Assembly: GCA_003443635.1 (NCBI GenBank)
Contig: CP031964.1
Location: 962,321 to 1,026,320, forward strand
DNA: 64,000 nucleotides
Source of the DNA: Flavobacteriaceae bacterium
GTDB lineage: Bacteria; Bacteroidota; Bacteroidia; Flavobacteriales; Flavobacteriaceae
Direction of reading: 5' to 3'
The translations under genes and the position numbers were made by a program. Below, one piece after another: positions 1 through 8,791 of the stretch. The notes under the pieces were generated by a model. The model was not told the origin of the DNA. It did not search any database and saw only the letters and a program-made list of their open reading frames with translations. Position 1 is the first letter of the stretch; each line of letters starts with the position of its first letter.

Positions 1-277
1 GTCCTAAGAAGTGGAGGAGTAATCGATACTTTAAAGGCCAAGCACGACATATTTTAAAAATGACAAACCAAACAATAGCGGTAGCTACAAACATTAACGT
101 ATACTGTAGACCTTTTGTAAAGTACCAATCATTTAAACTCCATATCGTATCTGTAGGATCATTTTGCCCTCCTCTATTGTAGTATAAAGTAATATGATAA
201 AAAAAGGAAAGTGCAAGATAAACAACTACGACGGCTAGAACTTCATAAATATGTATGCGGAAAAGGCTTTTTTTCAT
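1..277 (-). CDS. N-terminal part of a membrane protein, probably a sensor histidine kinase (cut by window edge)
   Basis: The minus strand is open from an ATG at 277-275 to the window edge, giving the first 92 residues. They show a short basic N-terminus (MKKSLFRIHIYE), a hydrophobic segment at about 12-28, a polar loop (NRGGQNDPTD...) and a second hydrophobic segment at about 58-74 followed by basic residues. This fits the membrane sensor region of flavobacterial LytS-type histidine kinases, but no kinase motif is in the window, so the family is inferred. It is divergent from the TonB-type receptor gene at 479, with about 200 bases between the two starts. Any multi-pass membrane protein remains possible. 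Confidence 0.5.
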   Translation of the reverse strand, partial: MKKSLFRIHIYEVLAVVVVYLALSFFYHITLYYNRGGQNDPTDTIWSLNDWYFTKGLQYTLMFVATAIVWFVIFKICRAWPLKYRLLLHFLG

Positions 278-361
278 AATAGATTTCCCTTATAGATTAG
301 TAAAAGGTATTCAAAACTATCCTTATTTTAAGGAGAAGTAATACAACTTTCGACGAGTTGC

Positions 362-430
362 CCTATAGACCGATGAACGGTCCTGAGTCCATTCGTATAG
401 CTATAAGGCGCCTTATCGGTTCTTTATTTT
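362..430. promoter_or_regulatory. GC-rich structured intergenic segment, possible leader element or operator
   Basis: In an AT-rich divergent intergenic region this patch holds several inverted repeats: GACCG/CGGTC (368-372 with 378-382, loop ATGAA), the perfect palindrome ATAAGGCGCCTTAT (403-416), and a near-complementary pair CCTATAG (362-368) with CTATAAGG (401-408) that would compete with the palindrome. A T-rich run (TTCTTTATTTTT, 419-430) follows. Competing stems followed by a U-run resemble an attenuator or riboswitch expression platform for the receptor gene at 479. A dimeric operator is equally possible. I do not recognise a known RNA class. Confidence 0.35.
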
Positions 431-478
431 TAATGATTATAGAGTGGTTCATATTTGTACCAAACAAAAATAGAAATT

Positions 479-2875
479 ATGAATACTCGAACACTTTTTA
501 CCGCTTTACTTATACTAGTATCTGCTTTCACGAAAGCGCAAACACTAACAGGAACCGTAGTTTCGGAAACTCAAGAACCTTTACCTTATGTAAATGTGAT
601 TGTAAACACACAAGAAGGCAACCTTATAAAAGCCGCTATTACTAATGAACAAGGCGTTTTTAAAATACAAGACCTTTTCCCTAATACATACAATATTGTA
701 GTATCTTTTATAGGATATAAAACTGTTGAAAAAACAATTACGATTACAGCAACATCTCTTGAATTACCCTTAATTCAAATGAAAATAGATACCGAAACAC
801 TAGATAGTATTACGGTAGTGGCTCAAAAACCTATTATTAAAGTAGAGCCTGACAAAACCGTCTTTAATGTAGCAGCTACTGTAAGTAGTGCCGGTAACAA
901 TGGTATTGAATTATTACGAAAGGCCCCTGGCGTACGTTTGGATAACAATAATAATGTTATTGTCGAAGGAAAAACAGGCGTATTAATATATATAGATGGA
1001 CGTCAAAGCTTTTTACAAGGAGATGACCTTACAGCCTATTTGCAATCGTTACAAGCTGATACTATTGAAAGTATAGAGATTATTACACAACCTTCCGCTA
1101 GATACGATGCCGCTGGAAGTGCAGGAATAATCAATATTATTTTGAAAAGAGAGAAAGGATTAGGTATTAGAGGTAGTGTGTCTAGTACTGTGACTTTGGG
1201 AGATTATCTGAGAACTAATAATACGATTTCATTCACTAGCCGACTTAAAAAATGGAATATATATGGAACATATTCCAACTATTTGGGACGTTCTACCAGT
1301 TTTATTGACCTCTTCCGAATTCAAGGAAATACTATTTTTGATTCTCAATCAGATTCAAAATTCGATGGATTCTCTAATAATATTCGTTTTGGTGCAGATC
1401 ATTATCTAAATAAGAAAAGTACGATTGGAGGAGTGATTACTACCAACCTCAATGATACGGAGAGTACTACCAATAGTCGAACTCCAATTATTGATCGTAC
1501 TACAGGAATTGTAAATAGCATTTTAAATGCTCCGAATAGTGCTGAGAATAGTACAGTAAATATAGGAGTGAACCTCAACTATCGTTATCAAGATACCACA
1601 GGAACCCTATTTAGTACCGATGTAGATTACGGACGTTATACCCTTGATCGACTCAATGATCAACCTAACTTTTTTCTAGCTCCTTCAGGAGAGATACTTA
1701 ATGAGAATATCACATTACAGAATACGCCTATTAATATTGATATTTATGCTGCTAAAGCCGATTATCAACAAAACCTTGGAAAAGGGACTTTTGAAACAGG
1801 AGTAAAAGCTTCCCAAGTACGTACAGATAATACTTTTGACTTCTTTAATATCATCAATGGAGAAAATACCTTAAACCTTGATCGAAGCAATGAGTTTATT
1901 TATGATGAAAAGATTTATGCAGCTTACGCGAAATACAACTTCAGCACTGAGAAATGGAAGTTCCAAGGTGGATTACGTGTTGAAACTACCGATGCTGATG
2001 GCGATCTAATTGCAGAAACAGAAGAAAATAATCAATCGATAAGTCTAACTTATACAAATCTATTTCCTTCGGCAGGATTGACCTATGCCGCTAATAGAAA
2101 TAATTCCTTTGCATTAATCTATAGCCGAAGAATTCAACGTCCTAACTATCAGGATTTAAACCCATTTGAATATCAGATTGACGAATTGAGTTTTAGACGT
2201 GGAAATCCCTTTTTACAGCCTCAATATATCAATAATGTAAAGTTATCTCATACATATAAATATAAGCTGACCACAAGTTTTAATTATTCTTATATCAGTG
2301 ACTTCTTTGCTCAGGTTACAGAAGCTATTGACGATACAAGAAACTTTATAAGTACACGTAATGTTGCTGATCAAGAAGTGTATAATATTAGTGTGTCTTA
2401 TCCTTTTAAAGTTAATAATTGGTGGAGTGCCTATGCTAATGTATATGGATCATATAATAGATTCATCACAACGGATGAGGCATTTATTCCGATTTCACAA
2501 GAGACCTTTGGATTTTATGCACAGAATACTATTCGATTACCTAAAGATTTCAAGTTGGAGGTCAGTGGATGGTTTAGTAGTCCATCGATATGGGGAGGCA
2601 CTTATGAAATAGAGAGTTTAGGTTCGCTGAATCTAGCCATTCAAAAGAGTTGGAAACAATGGACAGCAAAGATTACCTTAAATGATGCGCTTTTCACGAT
2701 TCCTTGGAATGGTACGACACAGTTTGGTGATTTATTTATTGATGGTCGTGGGGGAAGCGATAGCCGTAATGTGAATTTTTACGTACAATATAGTTTTGGA
2801 AACTCGGATGTAAAGAAAGCCCGTAAGCGCAAAGGAAGTTTAGAAGACGAGAAAGGAAGAATAAATAGAGAATAA
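479..2875 (+). CDS. TonB-dependent receptor-like outer-membrane beta-barrel protein
   Basis: 798 residues from the ATG at 479, chosen because MNTRTLFTALLILVSAFTKA is a clean signal peptide; an in-frame ATG 24 bases upstream would put eight polar residues before it. After the signal comes a carboxypeptidase-regulatory-like beta-sandwich (about 22-105, with LPYVNVIV and FKIQDLFPNTYNIVVSFIGY), then a plug-like region containing GVLIYIDGRQSF and IESIEIITQPSARYDAAGSAGIINI. The rest is a beta-barrel rich in alternating aromatic residues, ending in NVNFYVQYSFG and a basic tail. This is the Bacteroidota outer membrane beta-barrel 3 type. These proteins act in the outer membrane in uptake or in signalling partnerships; the substrate cannot be read. 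A divergent probable sensor kinase lies upstream. A weak -7-like CATATTTG is at 450-457. Confidence 0.85.
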   Translation: MNTRTLFTALLILVSAFTKAQTLTGTVVSETQEPLPYVNVIVNTQEGNLIKAAITNEQGVFKIQDLFPNTYNIVVSFIGYKTVEKTITITATSLELPLIQMKIDTETLDSITVVAQKPIIKVEPDKTVFNVAATVSSAGNNGIELLRKAPGVRLDNNNNVIVEGKTGVLIYIDGRQSFLQGDDLTAYLQSLQADTIESIEIITQPSARYDAAGSAGIINIILKREKGLGIRGSVSSTVTLGDYLRTNNTISFTSRLKKWNIYGTYSNYLGRSTSFIDLFRIQGNTIFDSQSDSKFDGFSNNIRFGADHYLNKKSTIGGVITTNLNDTESTTNSRTPIIDRTTGIVNSILNAPNSAENSTVNIGVNLNYRYQDTTGTLFSTDVDYGRYTLDRLNDQPNFFLAPSGEILNENITLQNTPINIDIYAAKADYQQNLGKGTFETGVKASQVRTDNTFDFFNIINGENTLNLDRSNEFIYDEKIYAAYAKYNFSTEKWKFQGGLRVETTDADGDLIAETEENNQSISLTYTNLFPSAGLTYAANRNNSFALIYSRRIQRPNYQDLNPFEYQIDELSFRRGNPFLQPQYINNVKLSHTYKYKLTTSFNYSYISDFFAQVTEAIDDTRNFISTRNVADQEVYNISVSYPFKVNNWWSAYANVYGSYNRFITTDEAFIPISQETFGFYAQNTIRLPKDFKLEVSGWFSSPSIWGGTYEIESLGSLNLAIQKSWKQWTAKITLNDALFTIPWNGTTQFGDLFIDGRGGSDSRNVNFYVQYSFGNSDVKKARKRKGSLEDEKGRINRE

Positions 2876-3255
2876 TATAATATTGCAAAACGTATTCTAA
2901 TTCAATAATAGGATTATATAGATAAAAATTAGCTGCATTAAAAAATCTTATTTATAGTGAAGTATTAAATCTATACAATTCTATTATCAAAAGGTTCGAT
3001 ATTTTTTCTGTACACTCTATTAAGAAGCTCCTTGAGAAATTAAGGAGCTTCTCTTTTGGAATCAAACGAAAAACTTCTGCTGAAACAGAAAAAAAGATAA
3101 TAACATTGAGAAGCAGCATGTGTTTTTTACTTAATAAAATGTGAAATAATATAAATGAAATCATAAAGTTTATATAAAATATAATTATACAAGATTAGTG
3201 TTTTGAATATAATAGGAATGATTGTTAACTTGCCCAAAAATCTTTCCAATTTCAT
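2876..3255. other. 380-base intergenic stretch
   Basis: No convincing gene is present. A 70-codon minus-strand reading frame here is rich in hydrophobic residues only because the DNA is AT-rich, and it overlaps the terminator hairpin, so I reject it. Apart from that hairpin (3023-3057) I see only the presumed promoter region of the serine hydrolase at 3256, without a clear TAnnTTTG box. Confidence 0.5.
3023..3057 (+). terminator. Rho-independent terminator
   Basis: An 11-base-pair perfect stem (AGAAGCTCCTT at 3023-3033 with AAGGAGCTTCT at 3042-3052) with an 8-base loop is followed by CTCTTTT. It lies about 150 bases past the stop of the receptor gene and points in its direction. Confidence 0.75.
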
Positions 3256-4455
3256 TTGAAAAAATATATTAAAATACCCATAGTTTTCATAGCTCTTATG
3301 TGTGTTTTCTTATTTATCACTAATTCTTCAGCATTTAAGGAAGTAAAGGAAGCAAAAGAAGTAATTACAGCATCTGTTCCAGCTCATTCAAAAGAGGAAC
3401 CCCGCATTTTAATAGAGAGATATCCCGAAAAGAGGACAAAAGATGTACGCCATAAATTAGATTCATTATTAAAACGTATTAATAAGAGACATGATTTTCA
3501 CGGATCGATTTTAGTAGCAAAAAATAATAAAATCTTGTATGAAAATCAGATAGGTTTTGCAGATTTTAAAAAGAAAACTCTTATAAATGAAAAATCTGTA
3601 TTTCAATTAGCTTCAGTAAGCAAGCAGTTTACTGCTGCAGCTATTATGATACTTAATGAGAGATGCGAAATTAAACTTACTGATACTATAAATACCTATT
3701 TCCCAAACTTTCCTTATGAAGGAGTGACTATTGAAAATCTTTTAAATCATACCGCTGGATTGCCAAAATATTTTTGGGTAGCTGAGCATAAATGGCATCA
3801 AAAAAAAGCACCTGTAAACAGCGAAATGATGGAGTTACTAGAGTCAAGTAATGTGCAGCGATTCTTTAAACCAGGACGTAATTTTGATTATTCGAATACA
3901 GGTTATTTTGTTTTGGCTTCTATTGTAGAAAAAGTTTCTGGAACATCATTTGGTTCTTTTTTGAAAAAAAACATTTTCGAAACACTACAGATGGAAAACT
4001 CATATGTGTATAGTTTTGAAAATGATAGTATTAAAGAAAACCAATTAGATGGATATCGATTGTATAGAGGATGGAGGCATTTGAAAATTAGAAGTACAGT
4101 AAATGATGCTATTGTTGGTGATAAAAATGTATATACTACTATAGAAGATTTGTTTAAATGGACTCTAGGGTTAAATACTGGAAGATTATTGACAAAAGAA
4201 TCATTAAATCTTATGTATTCAAAAGGAGAAACCATTTACGGAAGAAAAGTACCGTATGGTTTTGGATTTAGGATTGACACTAGAGAGCAAAAAAGTATCT
4301 ATCATCACGGTAAATGGAATGGATTTAGTACAGGACTTACAAGATATTTGGAAGACGATCTAGTAGTTATCGTTTTAGAACACAGTAGTTATAATGCTAT
4401 AAAATCACTTAATAAAAAAATAAAGAAAATTGTTGTTGAAAATTTCGGAACTTAA
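3256..4455 (+). CDS. Serine hydrolase of the beta-lactamase / penicillin-binding-protein-like family
   Basis: 399 residues, beginning at a TTG codon; no upstream in-frame ATG exists and the following MKKYIKIPIVFIALMCVFLF is a good signal peptide or N-terminal anchor, so TTG is accepted. The three family motifs are present: SxxK as SVSK at 120-123 (nucleophile and lysine), YSN at 212-214, and an HxG-type motif (HHGKWNG) in the C-terminal third. Family members hydrolyse D-amino-acid peptides, esters or beta-lactams in the periplasm; this one is closest in style to class C-like esterases and D,D-peptidases. The substrate is unknown. It stands alone, converging on the two-component pair downstream. 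Confidence 0.85.
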   Translation: MKKYIKIPIVFIALMCVFLFITNSSAFKEVKEAKEVITASVPAHSKEEPRILIERYPEKRTKDVRHKLDSLLKRINKRHDFHGSILVAKNNKILYENQIGFADFKKKTLINEKSVFQLASVSKQFTAAAIMILNERCEIKLTDTINTYFPNFPYEGVTIENLLNHTAGLPKYFWVAEHKWHQKKAPVNSEMMELLESSNVQRFFKPGRNFDYSNTGYFVLASIVEKVSGTSFGSFLKKNIFETLQMENSYVYSFENDSIKENQLDGYRLYRGWRHLKIRSTVNDAIVGDKNVYTTIEDLFKWTLGLNTGRLLTKESLNLMYSKGETIYGRKVPYGFGFRIDTREQKSIYHHGKWNGFSTGLTRYLEDDLVVIVLEHSSYNAIKSLNKKIKKIVVENFGT

Positions 4456-4484
4456 TTTTTCAAGAATCACAGGAGGATGTTTAA

Positions 4485-4516
4485 CTCCATTTTGCTTTAA
4501 AGTAATAAAAATGGAG
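4485..4516. terminator. Inverted repeat between convergent genes, probable terminator
   Basis: CTCCATTTT (4485-4493) pairs perfectly with AAAATGGAG (4508-4516) across a 14-base loop, between the convergent ends of the serine hydrolase and the histidine kinase. The downstream U-run is weak on both strands, so this is a plausible rather than certain terminator. Confidence 0.45.
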
Positions 4517-4618
4517 ATAACTCTTATTTAACCAAATTTCAATAAGTTAATGTTGTTTCTGTTTTATAAAATTGGAGTTGTTCTCTCAATTTAAATCCTA
4601 AAATATTTTTGTGATACG

Positions 4619-5962
4619 TTAAAACACCAAGCTAAAAACTGAACCTTCGTTTTCAATACTTTTTACCGTTATTTTCCCTTTGTGAAGTAACATAATTTGT
4701 TTGCAAAGACTGAGACCGATCCCACTACCTGTAGTTTTGCTGGTAAAGAAAGGAACAAAAATATTTTCTAAAATTCCTTTAGGGATACCAGAACCATTGT
4801 CAATCACTTTAATAGCGATATCCCTATTGGAGAGCTCAATAGCTATCACTTTTATATGCGCATTGTCTTGACCTTTACAGGCGTCAACAGCATTTAAAAT
4901 GAGGTTAATTAATACCTGTTCAATAAGATGATTGTCAATATCCAGTTCTAACTTAGGAGTTTCAATTTTAAAATCGATATCAATATGTTTAGAAGCTATG
5001 GAAGGCTCCATTAATAACTGAATATTATTAAACAATTCAGAAACCCGTATTTTTTGTAAATTTAAATGATTGACCTTATGTAAACTTCGGTATGTTTTTG
5101 CGAATTTTAGGAGCCCTTCACTTCTGTTTTTAATAGTTTTAAATCCTGAGTTGAGATCTCCCAATTCTAAGTGTGATTCTTTAGGTTGCTCAATTGCCAA
5201 TTGTAAATTTTTCTGTAATGTATCGGCTAATGAAGAAATAGGGGCTATAGAATTCATGATTTCATGAGTCATTACACTCAATAATTTTTTCCAGGATTCC
5301 GATTCATTTTGATTTAGTGTATCATCAATATTTTGAATAACAATAAGTTTAAAAGCATCGTCTTTAACCTGAAAAACAGTATCTGATATCAATATTTTAA
5401 TACTTTCATTTTGAAGTGCAATTGAGGTAGAAATAGGTTCTCTATGATATGTTTCAAATATTATGTTAAACAATTCGGGTTTTCTGCTTTCAACAAAACG
5501 AACATTTTTAAAAGAAGGCAAATCTAAAGTGTCACTAAACGAGTCATTAGACCATAGTACATCACCAGATTCAATATTATAAGCAATAATGCCAATGTCT
5601 ACCATTTCCAATATTTTTTGGAGGTATACATATTGCGTCTGATTATCGGCATTTATCTCCTTTATAGTTCGATTAATTTCGTTAAAACCGGTATACAAAA
5701 ATCGGATATCTTTTGGCCCTTTATCCTCTGGAAACCACCTTGAAAAATCACGATACTTAACAGCTTCAAAAAAATCATCCATAGCCGAAAAACGACGTTT
5801 TACAAAAGAATAGGTGTTTGTAGTGATATACAAAAGCCCTATGCTAATAAGAATGATAGCTAAAGTATGATTAAGGTTAATAGCATAGATCAATCCGAGA
5901 CATAAACCAACTAAGAGGAAAATTCTAAAAAAAAGTCGAAAAATATATCCCTTATAGTTCAT
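4619..5962 (-). CDS. NtrY-like sensor histidine kinase
   Basis: 447 residues. Two membrane segments at about 8-50 with almost no periplasmic loop are followed by a linker, a PAS-like region (about 110-215), and the catalytic core: H-box SVMTHEIMNSIAP with the phospho-accepting His233, N-box NLILNAVDAC, G1 DNGSGIP, F-box FFTSKTTG and G2 GSGIGLSLCKQIM. All kinase motifs look intact. The start overlaps the end of the upstream NtrC-type regulator gene by 11 bases, so the two are cotranscribed and very probably partners. With a minimal extracytoplasmic part, the kinase probably senses a signal in the membrane or cytoplasm, or the transport proteins encoded next door. Confidence 0.92.
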   Translation of the reverse strand: MNYKGYIFRLFFRIFLLVGLCLGLIYAINLNHTLAIILISIGLLYITTNTYSFVKRRFSAMDDFFEAVKYRDFSRWFPEDKGPKDIRFLYTGFNEINRTIKEINADNQTQYVYLQKILEMVDIGIIAYNIESGDVLWSNDSFSDTLDLPSFKNVRFVESRKPELFNIIFETYHREPISTSIALQNESIKILISDTVFQVKDDAFKLIVIQNIDDTLNQNESESWKKLLSVMTHEIMNSIAPISSLADTLQKNLQLAIEQPKESHLELGDLNSGFKTIKNRSEGLLKFAKTYRSLHKVNHLNLQKIRVSELFNNIQLLMEPSIASKHIDIDFKIETPKLELDIDNHLIEQVLINLILNAVDACKGQDNAHIKVIAIELSNRDIAIKVIDNGSGIPKGILENIFVPFFTSKTTGSGIGLSLCKQIMLLHKGKITVKSIENEGSVFSLVF

Positions 5963-7307
5963 ATTTGTTTAACCGTCTGTATAAAGCTGCTCGAGTAATA
6001 CCCAATTCCTTGGCAGATTTTGAAATATTTCCTTTATTTTTTTCTAATACAGTAAGAATAGTATTCTTTTCAACAGCATCTAAATTTAAATTAATTGTTT
6101 CAATATCAGTTTTTGCTTGAGAAGTACGTTCAATAGAAGAGAATACCAAATCTTCAGGTTTTAGAATGTTACCATCGGTCATTATCACTGCACGTTCCAA
6201 TACATATTGAAGCTCTCTCACATTTCCGGGGAAATCGTGTTTCTTTAATTTTGAGATAAATCCTGAATCAAAAGAAAAAGAGTTTTTGTGATATTTATCG
6301 GTATAAAGTGAAACAAAATACCTTGATAACTCAGTAATGTCTGTGCCACGGTCTCTAAGTGGTGGTACAATAATATCTACTGTATTAATTCTATATATCA
6401 AATCTTTTCTAAATTTCTGCTCGTTAGCTAAGGTTTTAAGATCAATATTTGTAGCACAAATTAGGCGAATATCAATAGAAACAGGTGTGTTAGACCCTAA
6501 AGGGATGACTTGTCTGTTTTGTAGTACTGATAATAACCGAGCTTGTTGGTCGAGACTTATATTCCCTATTTCATCTAAAAAAAGAGTACCTCCGTTAGCA
6601 GCTTCAAAGCGTCCTATTCTATCTTCTCTGGCATCTGTAAACGCTCCTTTTTTATAACCAAATAATTCACTTTCAAACAAAGAAGTTGTTAAAGCACCTA
6701 CATCTACTTTAATAAAAGGTTGATTACGTCTGTTAGAATGCTCGTGCAATGCTCGTGCAATTAAATCTTTACCAGTGCCATTTTCACCCAAAATCAATAC
6801 ATTAGCATCGGTAGGAGCCACTTTTTTAAGTTTTACAAATACCTCTTTCATCACGTCACTTTTCCCAATAATTTCGGTACTATCTGTACGGATTGCTATT
6901 TTTTTGGATGCACTTGTTTTTTTATTGTTTAATATCGTAGTGATGATATTGATCATTTTTTCGTTCTCCCAGGGCTTTACCAAAAAGTCAGAAGCTCCTT
7001 CTTTTAAGCCTCTAATTGCCAAATCAATATCGGCATAGGCTGTCATTAAAATAATAGAAGTATCTGGTTGTTGTTTCAGAATTTTATTTAGCCAAAAAAT
7101 ACCTTCATTGCCTGTATGTACTAGACCGTTGAAGTTCATATCGAGTATAATAATATCAAAATGAGTCTGTCCGATTTGGGATAAAATATTACTGGGGTTC
7201 TTTTCAGTAATGACTTCCTTTACCAAGGGTTTTAATAACAATCGTAATGCTGTGAGTACGTCAACGTCATCATCTACAACTAATATGCTTGCATTTTTTA
7301 ATACCAT
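5952..7307 (-). CDS. Sigma-54-dependent NtrC-family response regulator
   Basis: 451 residues with the order receiver, AAA+, Fis-type HTH. Receiver: acidic pocket VVDDD (11-14) and phospho-accepting Asp56 (ILDMNF). AAA+: Walker A GENGTGKD (174-181), GAFTDA loop intact at 221-226, Walker B TLFLDEIG. C-terminal HTH: NISKSAKELGITRAALYRRLNKY. An intact GAFTDA loop means it should contact sigma-54. It is the first gene of a two-gene operon with the kinase and is divergent from the efflux operon at 7514; in flavobacteria such pairs typically sit beside MacA/MacB systems. The tandem repeats at 7374-7419 are its most likely enhancer sites. Confidence 0.95.
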   Translation of the reverse strand: MVLKNASILVVDDDVDVLTALRLLLKPLVKEVITEKNPSNILSQIGQTHFDIIILDMNFNGLVHTGNEGIFWLNKILKQQPDTSIILMTAYADIDLAIRGLKEGASDFLVKPWENEKMINIITTILNNKKTSASKKIAIRTDSTEIIGKSDVMKEVFVKLKKVAPTDANVLILGENGTGKDLIARALHEHSNRRNQPFIKVDVGALTTSLFESELFGYKKGAFTDAREDRIGRFEAANGGTLFLDEIGNISLDQQARLLSVLQNRQVIPLGSNTPVSIDIRLICATNIDLKTLANEQKFRKDLIYRINTVDIIVPPLRDRGTDITELSRYFVSLYTDKYHKNSFSFDSGFISKLKKHDFPGNVRELQYVLERAVIMTDGNILKPEDLVFSSIERTSQAKTDIETINLNLDAVEKNTILTVLEKNKGNISKSAKELGITRAALYRRLNKYEL

Positions 7308-7373
7308 TACTGCAATAATACAATATTAAATTCAGCCGAAAAAAAATAGAAAACTAAAAATATATGGGATATA

Positions 7374-7419
7374 AAAGTGTGCATTTTTGAACATAAAGTG
7401 TATCGTAATCGAACACTTT
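7374..7419. promoter_or_regulatory. Two tandem operator-like repeats, probable enhancer sites for the NtrC-type regulator
   Basis: Two copies of AAAGTGT begin at 7374 and 7395, exactly 21 bases (two helical turns) apart. Each is followed after 8 or 9 bases by GAACA; the second copy is an inverted repeat AAAGTGT-N11-ACACTTT (7395-7401 and 7413-7419). They lie between the regulator gene and the efflux operon, 50-95 bases upstream of the -24-like TGGCA. Position, symmetry and phasing fit binding of paired dimers of the enhancer-binding protein. Confidence 0.55.
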
Positions 7420-7468
7420 TAATTAAAGTTTAATTTGTAAACATTTGATTTGCAAATAGTTATTTTTT

Positions 7469-7484
7469 TGGCATTATATTCACT
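7469..7484 (+). promoter_or_regulatory. Possible sigma-54 (-24/-12) promoter of the efflux operon
   Basis: TGGCAT at 7469-7474 matches the -24 element. The -12 position, ten bases after GG, reads TCAC instead of TTGC, so this half is degenerate. It is 30 bases upstream of the adaptor ATG and downstream of the tandem repeats, and the adjacent regulator has an intact GAFTDA loop. Moderate to low certainty because of the -12 mismatch. Confidence 0.4.
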
Positions 7485-7513
7485 TACTATTCTTTATAAT
7501 TAAAAATTGAACA

Positions 7514-8764
7514 ATGGACGTACCCATTAAAAAGAAGAGATTTTCAAGACAAAAATTAGGATTTATAGGAGGTATTATAGCCTTTATTGCCGTAGTAGTT
7601 TATATTTTTATACAAACTTCGGGAGGGACTAAATTAAATGTAGAGAAAGAACGTATTTCTATTTATACGGTCGCCAATGATGTGTTCCAAGAAAACATCC
7701 CTGTTAATGGTATTGTATTACCAATTACCACAATTTATTTAGATGCGTTAGAGGGTGGAAGAGTTGAAGAAAAATTTGTCGAAGATGGGGCAATACTGAA
7801 AAAAGGAGAACCTATTTTAAGGTTATCAAATACCGATTTAGAATTAAGTCTAGTAAATCAGGAAACTTCTGTATATAATTTATTAACGCAGATGCAAATT
7901 TCGCAGAATGCAGCGCGGCAAAATACAATTAATCGTCAAAATCAATTTACTGATGTCGAAAATGGTCTTACTGAAGCAAAACGCGTATATGAGTTAAATA
8001 AAAAACTATACGAAAAAGGAGCCATTGGGCGTCAAGATTACGAATCTTCTACTAATAATTATGAATATCAAAAAGAGCGTATGCGATTAGCGAAACAGGT
8101 TTTAGCAGAAGATTCTATTTCGGCGAATCTACAAGTCAATCAAGCTAAAAGCTCGTATGTTAGAACACAAAGTGCTCTAGAATTGATGCGAAAAAAAGTA
8201 GGAGACTTGGTGGTACGTGCACCTATTGATGGACAACTTACTTCTTTAGATGCTGAGATTGGGCAGTCTATTAATAAAGGCACTAGGTTAGGTCAAGTTG
8301 ACGTTACTAGTGGCTATAAAGTTAGGGTAGATATTGACCAGCATTACATTTCAAGAATTTATACAGGGCAAATGGGAACGGTTAAAGTAGATAACAAATT
8401 GTATGCATTACAAATTAAAAAAGTATTCACTCAGGTTGATAATGGACGTTTTCAGGTAGATATGCAATTTGAAACCGATGTTCCCGAAAGTATTCGTCGA
8501 GGGCAAAATTTACAAATACGCCTGGCATTAAGTGCAGAAAAAGAAGCACTATTAGTAGCTAAAGGCGGATTTTTTCAAAAAACTGGAGGAAATTGGATTT
8601 TTAAAGTGAGTGAAGATGGACAAACAGCTTATAAAGTAAATATACGATTAGGTAGTCAAAATACAGAATATTATGAAATTGTTGAAGGATTAAACCCTGG
8701 AGATAAAGTAGTAACTTCCAGCTATGATACCTTTGGAGATATAGAAGAACTGATTTTAAAATAG
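7514..8764 (+). CDS. Efflux periplasmic adaptor (HlyD/MacA-like membrane fusion protein)
   Basis: 416 residues. A single membrane segment (about 16-34) anchors it in the inner membrane. A barrel-sandwich strand pair (VEEKFVEDGAILKKGEPILRL, shortened here to its hallmark GAILKKGEPIL) leads into a long helical hairpin (about 105-210) and back to DLVVRAPIDGQLT. Beta-barrel and membrane-proximal domains follow, ending in GDKVVTSSYDTFGD. It would connect the inner-membrane permeases to the TolC channel encoded at 19946. First gene of the efflux operon; the ATPase follows after 27 bases. Expected control: the divergent NtrC-type regulator. Confidence 0.9.
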   Translation: MDVPIKKKRFSRQKLGFIGGIIAFIAVVVYIFIQTSGGTKLNVEKERISIYTVANDVFQENIPVNGIVLPITTIYLDALEGGRVEEKFVEDGAILKKGEPILRLSNTDLELSLVNQETSVYNLLTQMQISQNAARQNTINRQNQFTDVENGLTEAKRVYELNKKLYEKGAIGRQDYESSTNNYEYQKERMRLAKQVLAEDSISANLQVNQAKSSYVRTQSALELMRKKVGDLVVRAPIDGQLTSLDAEIGQSINKGTRLGQVDVTSGYKVRVDIDQHYISRIYTGQMGTVKVDNKLYALQIKKVFTQVDNGRFQVDMQFETDVPESIRRGQNLQIRLALSAEKEALLVAKGGFFQKTGGNWIFKVSEDGQTAYKVNIRLGSQNTEYYEIVEGLNPGDKVVTSSYDTFGDIEELILK

Positions 8765-8791
8765 AAAAAACAATCAATTAAAATAAATATA

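Noticed and set aside
358-645. A 95-codon plus-strand frame overlapping the start of the receptor gene
   Set aside because: It lies in another frame over the structured leader and signal-peptide region, its product is rich in Arg, Ser and Thr without any domain, and the receptor frame is clearly the coding one.
2952-3164. A 70-codon minus-strand frame in the 380-base gap
   Set aside because: Composition is what AT-rich DNA gives by chance and it runs through the terminator hairpin at 3023-3057.
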